From contig JAEUSM010000007.1 of the NCBI GenBank assembly GCA_016788785.1, forward strand, positions 62,001-126,000: a stretch of 64,000 bases of DNA, written 5' to 3'. The first letter of the stretch is position 1; the number at the start of each line of letters is the position of its first letter. The notes below the pieces were generated by a model. That model was not told the DNA's origin, made no database searches, and saw only the letters and a program-made list of their open reading frames with translations. The stretch comes from Candidatus Kapaibacterium sp. Its GTDB lineage: Bacteria > Bacteroidota > Ignavibacteria > Kapaibacteriales > JAEUSM01. The position numbers and the translations under genes are program-made. Positions 55,613 to 64,000 of the stretch are shown here, piece after piece.

Positions 55613-56044
55613 ATGCAAGTTCTCGTTGACAAAAAAAAGTTGCAAGAAATTCATTCTGAAATTTCCAATAATATACCTATATTAGTATCGAAAATTCAAA
55701 ATACTTTGCAATGCAACGTAGAAGTTGCAACTGAAGCACTGATGGAAGTTCTTCGGTTTTTGTGGCTCATTGCATATTCTGGTACGTCATTAAGTCCTGC
55801 AATAAAAGTGGACAATACATGGCATGAGTTGATACTTTGTACTCGTGAATACGAACGAATATGTACACAATATTTTGGAAAATTCATTCATCATTCTCCT
55901 GGTGGAAATGAACAAGATAATCAAACAAAGTTTGTAAAAACTTTGACCCTTTATGCTTTACATTTTGGGAAACCACCAGAATTCTTTTGGGGAGATACTA
56001 CTATGTTTGATGTACCTGCTCAATGTGGATTTTGCTGTAACTAA
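55613..56044 (+). CDS. GRDP-like (glycine-rich domain protein-like) family protein
   Basis: A 143-residue protein with the motif VDNTWHELILCTREYERICTQYFGKFIHHSPG, which matches the family annotated as glycine-rich domain-containing protein-like (D-xx-WH-xx-L-x-T-xx-Y...FG-x-F-HH-P). The product ends AQCGFCCN, three cysteines. Function is unknown in bacteria. It starts four bases after the UXS-like stop and is 20 bases from the Ser/Cys-tailed protein, with which it seems to form a pair. Confidence 0.75.
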   Translation: MQVLVDKKKLQEIHSEISNNIPILVSKIQNTLQCNVEVATEALMEVLRFLWLIAYSGTSLSPAIKVDNTWHELILCTREYERICTQYFGKFIHHSPGGNEQDNQTKFVKTLTLYALHFGKPPEFFWGDTTMFDVPAQCGFCCN

Positions 56045-56064
56045 CACTAATCTTTTTTGCCAAT

Positions 56065-57168
56065 ATGATTTTACGTTCTACTATCGACATTACACCGTCA
56101 AGTAGTTCTTTTGTACAAGAACAACAACCTACGAATTTTTTCAAAAAATTATGGTTATCATTATCTGGAGCAAAAGGACCTGTCATTCAGTCATTTGCCT
56201 ATAATGCCGCTTCGGTGTTGCAAAATATCCATAGAGCAATGAAATCCAAACATATCAATAATATCATTCGATTGAGCTTGGACGATAGAGATATTTATGT
56301 CGATACAGAAGGTAAAACAGATGATATGGTTGAAGCGGTTGATAAATTTCGTTGGAATGTAGAAGATATTGAATCTGAGACTTTCAAACGCTTAGAATTA
56401 GTATTTGAGCATAATGAAGACACCTTGCATTATCTTTTAGAAGTGACAGTTAATAAACGTGCAAAAGTTGGTGTTGCTCCAATCAATATAGACATAACTG
56501 CTGTACTCAATACATTCAAAAAAGCACCGAATGAAACTACTGAAGAACTAAAGTCTCGTATGGAAGATATATTTTCTTCCCAAGAAAAATACGATGCTGT
56601 TGTTGATAAATCTAAGAGATATTTTCATGAGTTCTGTAATGGCGTATTGATGGCGTTAATGGCAAACAATATTGGAATGGCATTATTGAGAAATACCCCT
56701 GAAGTCTCTATAATTCGAAATAGAACTGCTTCAGCACTTTCAAAAGGAGCTCCAAGACGTTCTGAAACAGCTGGAAGAAGAGATTACCAACATTATGATG
56801 ATTATTATGGTTGGGATGATTTTTTACTCTATGCTTATTTATGGAATGATTTATCGTACCAAAATGCAATCCATTATCATGATGTTCAAATAATCGATGA
56901 GAACTATTCACCTTTGATGAACATTGACGCTAATGGAGTAGATGCTAGTCAATACGATGCATTTAATCCTAACGTCGATTATGCTCCAGTTAATGATGAC
57001 TCTATTTCAATTTTTTCAGAAGAAACGAGCAGACAATTAGAAGTGGATACTTCAGATTATCAAGACAATTCCAGCGATTCATGGGGAAGTTCTTCTGATT
57101 CTTCTTCTGATTCAAGTTCAGATTCTGGCTCATCTTGCTCAAGTTGCAGCAGTTGTAGTAGCGATTAA
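56065..57168 (+). CDS. Unrecognised protein with Ser/Asp/Cys repeat tail
   Basis: A 367-residue protein without a signal peptide. The first ~215 residues look like a mixed alpha/beta domain (NIIRLSLDDRDIYVDTEGK, LVFEHNEDTLHYLLEVTV) followed by helices. An Asp/Tyr-rich middle (YQHYDDYYGWDDFLLYAYLWND) comes next. The end is an extreme low-complexity tail of Ser-Asp repeats followed by Cys-Ser-Ser units. I know no family with this exact layout. Similar Cys- or Gly-rich tails occur beside GRDP-like genes in other bacteria (recollection, not checked). Confidence 0.7.
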   Translation: MILRSTIDITPSSSSFVQEQQPTNFFKKLWLSLSGAKGPVIQSFAYNAASVLQNIHRAMKSKHINNIIRLSLDDRDIYVDTEGKTDDMVEAVDKFRWNVEDIESETFKRLELVFEHNEDTLHYLLEVTVNKRAKVGVAPINIDITAVLNTFKKAPNETTEELKSRMEDIFSSQEKYDAVVDKSKRYFHEFCNGVLMALMANNIGMALLRNTPEVSIIRNRTASALSKGAPRRSETAGRRDYQHYDDYYGWDDFLLYAYLWNDLSYQNAIHYHDVQIIDENYSPLMNIDANGVDASQYDAFNPNVDYAPVNDDSISIFSEETSRQLEVDTSDYQDNSSDSWGSSSDSSSDSSSDSGSSCSSCSSCSSD

Positions 57169-57192
57169 GTTTTAATTGTTCAAATATTTTTG

Positions 57193-57200
57193 TAATTTTG
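57193..57200 (+). promoter_or_regulatory. Candidate -7 element for the CAP-domain gene
   Basis: TAATTTTG matches TAnnTTTG, 33 bases before the start codon. The nearest upstream TTG (57176-57178) is only 14 bases away, so the -33 box is doubtful. Confidence 0.35.
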
Positions 57201-57233
57201 TAGATATTTGTTATGTAAACTTAATATACTACT

Positions 57234-59414
57234 ATGAATTACAATCGTATTTTCACTATGGTCTTCACAGTTGTTTCTGTGATTTCTATGGTTTGTGGTT
57301 CTGCACAAGCACAGAGCCAACGTTCACATCAGTTTCCTCAGCCAAGTCCACCATCAATTTCACGTGTAGTTACCAACGTAGAAGATGTACCGTTGAAAAC
57401 AGGTGAAATTCTTATGGCTCCTTCTACTCCATACTCGCATGGTGACCCAACTGCGATGGAGCAGCTGAATTTGGAGTATATCAATCAAGCACGTGCTAAT
57501 CCTACCGAAGAAGGAAATCGATTAGTTAATACTCCTGATGGAGATGTTCAAGGAGCGATTTCATTCTTCAATATAAGTAAGTCTTTAGTTCAACAACAGT
57601 TTTCTACTTACCCTGCAAAAGGTCCTTTGGCGTTTAATGCACAATTAATTCAAGCTGCACGGAATCATTCCAATGATATGAGAACCAACCAATTTCAAGG
57701 ACATACTGGAAGTAATGGTTCGACAATGGATCAACGAATTAACCAAGCCGGTTATACAGGATGGTCTGGAGCAGGAGAAAATGTATTTAGTTATGCAAGA
57801 TCGGTATGGCATGCTCATGCTGGATTCAATATTGATTGGGGTGGGGATAACCAAGTAACTTTAGGTCACAGACAAAATATTATGAACTATACTGGTTCTC
57901 AATTTCGCGAAGTTGGTATAGGTATTTTAACTGTTCAACAACCTTCTCAAGTTGGTCCATTGGTAGTTACTCAAAATTTTGGACTAAAAGGTACAACGAA
58001 ATTCATCACTGGTGTTGTATACAAAGATTTAAATAACAACAATTTTTATGATATTGGCGAAGGTCTTGCTGGTGTTCAGGTTATGCCTACAACTGGGACT
58101 TTTTATGCAACGACTTCTACTTCTGGAGGATATGCAATTCCGTATACAGGTTCGGGTTCGATGACTGTAACAGCAAGTGGTGGAGAATTACCGGCTCCAA
58201 TTGTTCGTAATATTCAGTTATCAAATGAAAATGTCAAATTAGATTTCATTTTAGGACAAGGTAATTTCACTCCAAATGTTGTGTTAAATTTACCAATGAA
58301 TGGTGCTGAAACTGAAGATGCAGCTCAAACATTCCAATGGTTCCCTGGTCAAGGTGCAACTGAATATCAATTTGAAATTTCTACTTCTCAAACATTTGCA
58401 AACTTATTAGGTCAACCTACGGTAACTCAAGATACCTTTGCAACAGTTTCTGGCTTGGTGAATGGTCAAACCTACTATTGGAGATGTCGTGCAAATGGTC
58501 CTACAGGTTGGTCTGCATATTCAACTGTCTATTCATTCAAACGCTATTTGTTACCGAAAAAAGTTGTTTCTGTTTTCCCAATGGACAAAGAAACAGTTTC
58601 TGGAACATCTGTTTTATTAACATGGATGAAAAACCCAGTTCCAACAACACGTTATTGGGTAGAAGTTTCCAAAGATGAATTTATGGGAGACATTGTAGTT
58701 TCAGATTCCTCCAAAAATGATACAACAAAATTAGTAGAGAATTTACAACCCGGAACCTATTATTGGTGGATAAGTGCAAGAAATGAAATAGATTGGATGT
58801 ACGCAGGTTTTGATGATATCCAATCGTTCACTGTGTCTGCACCTGGCACACCAACAACATTGGTTGCACCACCAGATAAATTTACTTCTCAAAATGGGAA
58901 AGTTACGTTAATGTGGTCTGCTGTAACAGGTTCTTCAAATCCAGTTTCTTACAAGATATATATTGCTAACAATGAAGCATTTGCTGATGCTTTTACAGCA
59001 ACATTATCCTCAACACAGTTTTTATATGAAACTCAAACTAATGGAACATACTATTGGAAAATCGAGAACAATGCAAATGGTACAATGGGATCAGAAAGTC
59101 CAGTTCGCAGTTTTGTAGTAGATATTCCTACTTCTGTTGGAAATACGATTAGTGGTTTGAAAGTTGAAGAAGTAACACCAAATCCGTTTACTTCAATTTC
59201 AACAGTTCGATTAACTACAGAAGATGAATTTGAAGGTACTATTCAAATCATGGATCTACAGGGGAATATACGTTCTACAATTGGAACATCTAGATTTGCT
59301 ACTGGTGAACATACTATCAACATTTCTTCAGCAAATTTATCTTCAGGTGTATATTTCTTACGAATACAACATCCTCGTGGTATCATAATGAAGAAATTAA
59401 TCATCAACAAATAA
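57234..59414 (+). CDS. Secreted CAP-domain protein with T9SS sorting domain
   Basis: A 726-residue exported protein. Signal peptide ending around AQA; CAP/SCP domain about 75-260 with HSNDM, GHTGSNGS, GENVFS, HRQNIM and FREVGIG; an SdrD-B-like domain (VVYKDLNNNNFYDIGEGLAGVQV) with a calcium-type loop; about three Fn3-like repeats (YWRCRANGPTGWSAYS); and an ~80-residue C-terminal type A sorting domain (EEVTPNPFTSISTVRL, LSSGVYFLRIQHPRG, KKLIINK). The last domain directs export through T9SS, so the protein should be surface-attached or released. CAP domains occur in many secreted proteins of varied activity. A terminator follows. Confidence 0.92.
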   Translation: MNYNRIFTMVFTVVSVISMVCGSAQAQSQRSHQFPQPSPPSISRVVTNVEDVPLKTGEILMAPSTPYSHGDPTAMEQLNLEYINQARANPTEEGNRLVNTPDGDVQGAISFFNISKSLVQQQFSTYPAKGPLAFNAQLIQAARNHSNDMRTNQFQGHTGSNGSTMDQRINQAGYTGWSGAGENVFSYARSVWHAHAGFNIDWGGDNQVTLGHRQNIMNYTGSQFREVGIGILTVQQPSQVGPLVVTQNFGLKGTTKFITGVVYKDLNNNNFYDIGEGLAGVQVMPTTGTFYATTSTSGGYAIPYTGSGSMTVTASGGELPAPIVRNIQLSNENVKLDFILGQGNFTPNVVLNLPMNGAETEDAAQTFQWFPGQGATEYQFEISTSQTFANLLGQPTVTQDTFATVSGLVNGQTYYWRCRANGPTGWSAYSTVYSFKRYLLPKKVVSVFPMDKETVSGTSVLLTWMKNPVPTTRYWVEVSKDEFMGDIVVSDSSKNDTTKLVENLQPGTYYWWISARNEIDWMYAGFDDIQSFTVSAPGTPTTLVAPPDKFTSQNGKVTLMWSAVTGSSNPVSYKIYIANNEAFADAFTATLSSTQFLYETQTNGTYYWKIENNANGTMGSESPVRSFVVDIPTSVGNTISGLKVEEVTPNPFTSISTVRLTTEDEFEGTIQIMDLQGNIRSTIGTSRFATGEHTINISSANLSSGVYFLRIQHPRGIIMKKLIINK

Positions 59415-59422
59415 CTTTTAAT

Positions 59423-59446
59423 AGCCCCGTAATTGGGGCTTTTTTA
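59423..59446 (+). terminator. Rho-independent terminator after the CAP-domain gene
   Basis: AGCCCC and GGGGCT stem with a six-base loop and a run of six T, beginning nine bases after the stop codon. Confidence 0.9.
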
Positions 59447-59490
59447 TGGATTTTCCGAGAATCCAAAACAGATATAAGAGAAATTTTTCG

Positions 59491-59498
59491 TATTTTTG
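59491..59498 (+). promoter_or_regulatory. Candidate -7 element for yajQ
   Basis: TATTTTTG fits TAnnTTTG, 30 bases before the yajQ start. No TTG is found at the expected -33 distance. Confidence 0.35.
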
Positions 59499-59528
59499 TG
59501 ACTATTAATCATAATACAAAACAATACA

Positions 59529-60026
59529 ATGGCTTCAACATTTTCATTCGACATAGTTTCTGAAGTGGATATTCAAGAAGTTGACAACGCTGTCAATCAA
59601 ACGAAACGTGAGTTAGACCAACGCTACGATTTTCGTGGTTCTAATGCAGATGTTACCTTAGATAAAGCTAACAAAAAGGTATTTATCAAAGCTGATGGTG
59701 AGCACTTTGTGACAGCAGCTCAAGAGGCGTTTCATGCAAAATGTGTAAAACGAGGTATCTCAATTTTAGCCTTAGAAGATGGCGGAATTGAAAATACTGG
59801 CGGGAAAACAGTACGATTGACAATTACGATGAAAAATGGTCTTCAAAAAGAAGATGCAAAAAAAATCACAACACTTATTCGAGATTCAAAAATTAAAGTA
59901 ACTTCTCAAATTCAAGACGAACAAGTTCGAGTTACTGGGAAAAGTAAGGATGAATTACAAGAAATTATGAATTTAGTTCGTAATGCTAATCTTCCATTTC
60001 CAACACAATTTACTAACTTTAAATAG
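59529..60026 (+). CDS. yajQ: YajQ family nucleotide-binding protein
   Basis: A 165-residue protein with the family start STFSFDIVSEVDIQEVDNAVNQTKRE in outline, then YDFRGS and two RRM-like ferredoxin folds. DEQVRVTGKSKDELQEIM near the end is typical. Xanthomonas relatives bind cyclic di-GMP; the general role is unclear. It ends immediately next to the convergent barrel gene with no spacer. Confidence 0.95.
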   Translation: MASTFSFDIVSEVDIQEVDNAVNQTKRELDQRYDFRGSNADVTLDKANKKVFIKADGEHFVTAAQEAFHAKCVKRGISILALEDGGIENTGGKTVRLTITMKNGLQKEDAKKITTLIRDSKIKVTSQIQDEQVRVTGKSKDELQEIMNLVRNANLPFPTQFTNFK

Positions 60027-61031
60027 TTAGAATTCTACCCCTAATAAAAATCGAACTCCCCAAGGAAACTCTCTCCAGGAAGCATCTGTCAAGATGCTTC
60101 CATTGGGATATCCTGCATATAATTCCGTTTGTAATCGGAAGTTATCGACGGAAAAATCAATACCCCCACCAAAATGTAAATTAGTCCTAAACCTATTTAA
60201 AGTGGATAACTCATCTTTGAACTGAATAGTTTGTACGTCGGTTCCATTGTCATAACGAAGCTCTTGTTTCACATCTGCTAATTGAGCATATTGGTGGACA
60301 TCAATTGAGAAAACATATTCCATATCATATGCCCCAAACAGATAATAGACAGAGGATATTGATTGATCTTCTGTAATAGCATACAATCCATATATTGGGA
60401 TAACTAATCTAGGCGTGAAGAACAGTCTCCGTTCAAAAACATCTATTGTGGTAATCTCGGTAAAATTCTTCTTGTTTCCTGCTAATGTTAGATAGGAACG
60501 AGAGGTATCTAAGGAAGTAAGAACAGATTGAGATTCTCTGTATCCCGTTCTAAATTGTGCGTAGACTGGTATATATCCTTGTATGATATAGTCGATAGAG
60601 TATTCCGACTGGTATGGCGAAAGGAGAGATTGCTCTTCAGTAATTTCTGTGCTAAATGGATCGACAGTGTAAAAATAATCATCAGGAAATGCTCTGTATC
60701 TGTCTCTAAAAAAGACATTTCCTTGTAAGGGATTAGTTGTTGGGACAAACCCTGCTGAACGCATATTGCGAACTTCATCAATTTTTGATGAACCATTAAG
60801 TCCAACCAATACTGCTTGTCTTGGGAAAGGAGTGGGAAGCCAACCAGAAGACACATATTGAAAAAACTCTTTTTGAAAGTCAAAATCCTCAGGAAATTCT
60901 TCAGGAAAATCAATATCTTGGTCATTTTCTGTTGGAATTTTGGGAGGTCTTGTTGCCAAAAGTTCATTACTAATGAAAAAACAAAATGCCCCACTTAAAA
61001 TCAATACAACATACTTCACATAATTTCTCAT
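60027..61031 (-). CDS. Predicted outer-membrane beta-barrel protein
   Basis: A 334-residue protein with a signal peptide (YVVLILSGAFCFFISNELLA) and an acidic Pro/Glu/Asp segment. The remaining strands (RLFFTPRLVIPIYGLYAI, YYLFGAYDMEYVFSIDVHQYA, NFRLQTELYAGYPNG) end in FLLGVEF, with the C-terminal Phe of barrels. I do not recognise a family. Its start lies one base past the stop of the sorting-domain protein, which places it as the last gene of the second VWA-OmpA module. Confidence 0.7.
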   Translation of the reverse strand: MRNYVKYVVLILSGAFCFFISNELLATRPPKIPTENDQDIDFPEEFPEDFDFQKEFFQYVSSGWLPTPFPRQAVLVGLNGSSKIDEVRNMRSAGFVPTTNPLQGNVFFRDRYRAFPDDYFYTVDPFSTEITEEQSLLSPYQSEYSIDYIIQGYIPVYAQFRTGYRESQSVLTSLDTSRSYLTLAGNKKNFTEITTIDVFERRLFFTPRLVIPIYGLYAITEDQSISSVYYLFGAYDMEYVFSIDVHQYAQLADVKQELRYDNGTDVQTIQFKDELSTLNRFRTNLHFGGGIDFSVDNFRLQTELYAGYPNGSILTDASWREFPWGVRFLLGVEF

Positions 61032-61032
61032 G

Positions 61033-61758
61033 TTAGTTCCTAATATGAAGTGGTTGATAACGAGTTCCTGTCACTGTTTCGAACATCACCCAATAGTTAC
61101 CAGATGCCCAAAGAGGACCTGGTGTGAATTGGAATCTATGAACACCAAATGGCACATTTTTAAAATCACCTATTAAGGTTTGAGTTCCGTTGAGTGTTAC
61201 TGCATAAAATCGCACATCAGACGGAATATCGATTTGATAGGCAAAGGTGACAGTCTCTTGAGAAGAAATTGGATTTGGAAAACCAGGATCAAAAACGGAA
61301 AATCGTACATACGGTCGTCTCGTGCCTACAGATGTTGTAAGCAATCGAATTTCCAAATTATCTAAAGGATTATCATTTACTCGTAGGTCTGCTATTTGAA
61401 TTGTTGCTGTCGAATCATTCCCTGCTAATGCTGTTCCCCAAAGAAAGAAAGCAGTGTCTGAGGATTCATTAGCAGTTACCGTTGCTACCAACGAATAGGT
61501 TGAGTCAGTAATACGCGTTAATGAGTGGTTTGAAATAATTGACGTTGAAGTTTGAGACAAACCATCGGGGAAAAATACCGTTGGATTGGAAAGTTTTATT
61601 GTTGCGGAAAAAGAAAATTCTCCTGGAGCAAGTGATAACAGAATTGGAAGTTCGTATTGTTTACCCACTTCCAATACATACGATTGAGCAAAACCCATTT
61701 GAAACGATGAAACGAGCACTGCTAAAATAACGAGTATTTTATTTTTCGATAATAACAA
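61033..61758 (-). CDS. Secreted protein with cohesin-like and T9SS sorting-like domains
   Basis: About 242 residues from a proposed TTG start at 61758, which puts a good signal peptide first (LLSKNKILVILAVLVSSFQMGFAQ). The open frame extends to an ATG at 61827, inside the upstream OmpA domain, giving a poor N-terminus. Residues after the signal look like a cohesin-like beta-sandwich (VLEVGKQYELPILLSL, KLSNPTVFFPDGL). The last ~80 residues resemble a type A sorting/FlgD-Ig domain: PGFPNPISSQETVTFAY, FKNVPFGVHRFQF, ASGNYWVMFE. It could be T9SS cargo, or a shorter surface protein using the same fold. Confidence 0.65.
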   Translation of the reverse strand: MLLSKNKILVILAVLVSSFQMGFAQSYVLEVGKQYELPILLSLAPGEFSFSATIKLSNPTVFFPDGLSQTSTSIISNHSLTRITDSTYSLVATVTANESSDTAFFLWGTALAGNDSTATIQIADLRVNDNPLDNLEIRLLTTSVGTRRPYVRFSVFDPGFPNPISSQETVTFAYQIDIPSDVRFYAVTLNGTQTLIGDFKNVPFGVHRFQFTPGPLWASGNYWVMFETVTGTRYQPLHIRN

Positions 61759-63298
61759 ACTCTGTTCTCCTATTTTTAGCTCTGTTTTCGGGAGTCGTAT
61801 TTGGTACAATAGGTTTTGATTCGCCAAAACCTTTTGTTGTCATTCGATTAGGGTCAATCCCCATTGAAATGAGTACTTTTTTGACTGATTTTGCGCGTTG
61901 CTCTGAAAGATTTTGGTTGTCATCTTCAGATCCCACGTCATCGGTATGTCCGCGTATTTCTATTTTAATTGACTTGCTATTTTGTAAAGAAGTAGCTATC
62001 TTTTGAATCTCACCGAACGACTCTTGAAGCACATCAAATTTTCCGGTTTCAAAAAGAATATCTACAAAGGTAATACTATTCAAAGGCGTAAATTTATTAA
62101 AAACAGATTTATCATACATTCCATTATCGGTAAAGGTCGCATTGTTCATTTCAGGTAATTTCAACGACACATTGAGCGTATGAATACCTTCACATTCGGG
62201 TGCTTTATAGGTGAGTTTGTAATAACCACGTAACCTGCGATAAATATCCCCAAAGACAAAAGGAAATTCTCTGGTAGTGTAAATTCTATACAATCTTCCG
62301 GCAGTATAATCAGCCATAGATTGCAAAAAGCTTTCATCTGTTAATCCGTATGCAATGGGATAAATAGCAATGCCTTTTGATGATGCATAATTGATAATAC
62401 TATCTAATTTGACTTTGGAAGAGTTATCATCACCGTCGCTAAATAGCACAATAGATTTTTGTAAAGTATCCTTTGCATTTAAATATGAAGTATTTATCCC
62501 AAAAACTGTTGAGCCTTTTTTCTGATCTAAATGATTAATTGCCATGTGGACAGCATCAAATAAAGCAGTTCCACCCCCATGATTATCTAAACCATTTACT
62601 TGAAATTTTGAGCTATAAAACGTTCTGTCATTTGAAAGAGGAACTTCTAACTCAATATTCGTATCAAATTTAATGACACCGATATAATCGGACTTTTTGA
62701 TATATTTAAAATTTGCTTGGAGAGCTTCTTGTAGTTTAGTAGCACGTTTTGTACCCATTGAACCTGAATGATCCAACACAAACATAATCGCATGTGAATT
62801 GGCAGCGTCTTCACGAATCTCTTCGATTTTATAGTTCTCTACTTTTGTTGAAACACCATTACACGAATCAATTACAGAAAACCAATAATTTTTATAATCT
62901 CCAATTCCAGTAAATTTTGGAGGTGCTAATCCACTAATATATTTGCCATCTGCATCATAGAGAAATAATTTTGCTGTTACTTCCTTAGGATAATTATGTG
63001 CATCAACTGACAATACTTCAAAGCGAATTTGTTGGGAAAGAAGTTCTAATTCTTTTTTAACGGATTCTGGAAGATTGAGTCTTTCTGCGGGAGTAAGCTT
63101 CTTGTAGGCTTCAATTCGTTCTAACAACGAAGTATACTGTTGAGCCGATTTCAAATAGACAGGCTTATACCCTTTTGGAGGAAGCATTTTCTCCATTTGG
63201 TCAACCAATGTATGTGGGCAACCAAAGAGGAAAAACACTGGTAAAACCATCAACAATTGTATAACTACTTTACGAAATGAATTCTGTTGTTTTTTCAT
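61739..63298 (-). CDS. VWA domain-OmpA lipoprotein
   Basis: A 519-residue lipoprotein (lipobox LFGC, Cys27). An N-terminal domain with beta strands (VTAKLFLYDADGKYISGL) precedes a VWA domain with an intact MIDAS, LDHSGSMG (Asp176, Ser178, Ser180), and SDGDDNSSK. The C-terminal OmpA domain has GHTDDVGSEDDNQNLSEQRAKSV and NRRTEF. It parallels the 41594-42967 protein in domain order but is lipidated and has a perfect MIDAS. It starts four bases before the DUF58 stop. Confidence 0.9.
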   Translation of the reverse strand: MKKQQNSFRKVVIQLLMVLPVFFLFGCPHTLVDQMEKMLPPKGYKPVYLKSAQQYTSLLERIEAYKKLTPAERLNLPESVKKELELLSQQIRFEVLSVDAHNYPKEVTAKLFLYDADGKYISGLAPPKFTGIGDYKNYWFSVIDSCNGVSTKVENYKIEEIREDAANSHAIMFVLDHSGSMGTKRATKLQEALQANFKYIKKSDYIGVIKFDTNIELEVPLSNDRTFYSSKFQVNGLDNHGGGTALFDAVHMAINHLDQKKGSTVFGINTSYLNAKDTLQKSIVLFSDGDDNSSKVKLDSIINYASSKGIAIYPIAYGLTDESFLQSMADYTAGRLYRIYTTREFPFVFGDIYRRLRGYYKLTYKAPECEGIHTLNVSLKLPEMNNATFTDNGMYDKSVFNKFTPLNSITFVDILFETGKFDVLQESFGEIQKIATSLQNSKSIKIEIRGHTDDVGSEDDNQNLSEQRAKSVKKVLISMGIDPNRMTTKGFGESKPIVPNTTPENRAKNRRTEFVIIEK

Positions 63299-64000
63299 AA
63301 AGAATTCCGTTTCACCATATATTCTCTCAATGCTTTGTCGAATGGTTGATCAGTTGTTATCAGGTGATAGTCCACTTTTTGCTGTCGACAAATATTTCGA
63401 ATCGTATTGCAATGTTGCTCAATTGCATTTTTGTAGGAATGTTGAATTTGATTGGGAACTGTTGACATTTCCTCAGCAGTTTCCATATCTTTGAAGGCAG
63501 TAGCAAAACCAAATTTGAAATCAACTTCACGAGGATCTAACAGTTGTAATACAATCATTTCGTGATGATTGTGTCGAAAATGTCTGATTGATTGTTTGAT
63601 TTTATCTACATCGTCAAAAAAATCGCTAATAAGGATAACGATTCCACGTCGAGATATGCGTTCTACAAGCGAATGCAATGCAGAGGCAGTGTTTGTAGTG
63701 TTTGTAGGTTTAATAGCGTCTAAACGTTGCAAAAGTTCTTGTATATACGATATTTTTGCTCGAGATGGCAAATAGTCAACAACTTCATTGTGATATATTG
63801 CCAATCCACATGCATCTTTTTGTTTGATGATCAAATAACTCATTGATGCTGCCAAATACGTTGCATATTCTAATTTTGAGATATTTCCTTTTGATGCATA
63901 CCCCATAGAACCACTAACATCAACTGCTATTAATGCACGAAGATTGGTTTCTTCTTCAAATTGTTTCACGAAGTATTTATTCGTTCTCGCAAACACTTTC
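63295..64000 (-). CDS. DUF58 family protein (5' end beyond window)
   Basis: At least 233 residues of a DUF58 protein. The frame remains open to the right edge; the codon at 63996 that begins an ORF is a GTG encoding an internal valine (KVFARTNKYFVKQFEEET, a conserved DUF58 segment). A VWA-like motif VDVSGSMG and VILISDFFDD follow. DUF58 genes usually follow a MoxR-type AAA ATPase, whose position would be outside the window. It overlaps the VWA-OmpA lipoprotein start by four bases, so a MoxR-DUF58-VWA cluster is likely. Confidence 0.88.
   Translation of the reverse strand, partial: KVFARTNKYFVKQFEEETNLRALIAVDVSGSMGYASKGNISKLEYATYLAASMSYLIIKQKDACGLAIYHNEVVDYLPSRAKISYIQELLQRLDAIKPTNTTNTASALHSLVERISRRGIVILISDFFDDVDKIKQSIRHFRHNHHEMIVLQLLDPREVDFKFGFATAFKDMETAEEMSTVPNQIQHSYKNAIEQHCNTIRNICRQQKVDYHLITTDQPFDKALREYMVKRNSL

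Noticed and set aside
63295-63996. Complete 233-residue VWA protein starting at 63996
   Set aside because: The apparent start is a GTG within the conserved DUF58 segment; the frame is open to the window edge, so the gene is truncated.

Overview
The window reads as an ordinary chromosomal segment of a low-GC, Gram-negative member of the Bacteroidota/Chlorobiota (FCB) assemblage. Five kinds of evidence support this. Many proteins look like outer-membrane beta-barrels or lipoproteins. Two proteins end in Por/type IX secretion (T9SS) sorting-like domains. BshA points to bacillithiol synthesis. Several genes have an upstream TAnnTTTG motif like the Bacteroidota -7 element. Shine-Dalgarno sequences are mostly weak. 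A Kapabacteria- or Ignavibacteria-like lineage is my guess, not a demonstrated assignment. I see no rRNA, tRNA, CRISPR array, insertion sequence or prophage. Coding density is very high, and neighbouring genes often overlap by 1-26 bases.

Region 1-27012, minus strand: the 5' part of topA, a Fur-family regulator, a two-gene kinase pair (a six-PAS histidine kinase followed by a receiver-kinase hybrid), alr with a small lipoprotein and a Trk/Ktr potassium uptake pair, pyk, ymdB, an orphan parA, a Nudix hydrolase, a membrane sensor kinase-like protein that lacks the phospho-accepting histidine, a HAD phosphatase, a catalytically degenerate hydroxyacyl-CoA dehydrogenase, fmt, dut, a CDF transporter, a YbgF-like lipoprotein, trhO, a five-heme cytochrome lipoprotein, an FGE-fold lipoprotein, rsmH and yigZ.

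Region 27028-39286: bshA and purN (plus), then a GIN-domain lipoprotein and an isolated nuoJK pair (minus). Next is a long plus-strand run: a 1052-residue TPR protein, a plug-less barrel with a TonB-box-like N-terminus, a SPOR protein, a TonB-like protein, a 58-residue membrane peptide, a NYN/PIN-like protein and a NifS-like cysteine desulfurase.

Region 39283-52607, minus strand: an envelope block made of a 746-residue GldM-sized anchored periplasmic protein, two secreted proteins with probable barrels, a VWA-OmpA protein, a 650-residue barrel and an RsbW-like ATPase. It is followed by a cysteine-rich secreted protein and housekeeping genes (phosphohexomutase, eno, phhB, trxA).

Region 52912-64000: a membrane M48 protease, an SDR, a UXS-like sugar-nucleotide decarboxylase, a GRDP-like protein paired with a protein carrying a Ser/Asp/Cys tail, a CAP-domain T9SS cargo and yajQ (plus). 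A second VWA-OmpA module follows on the minus strand, with a cohesin-like/sorting-domain protein, a barrel and a DUF58 gene that runs off the right edge.

The least explained content is the envelope machinery. The VWA-OmpA plus surface-protein module occurs twice, and in both copies the downstream reading frame opens inside the 3' end of the OmpA gene in the same relative frame.
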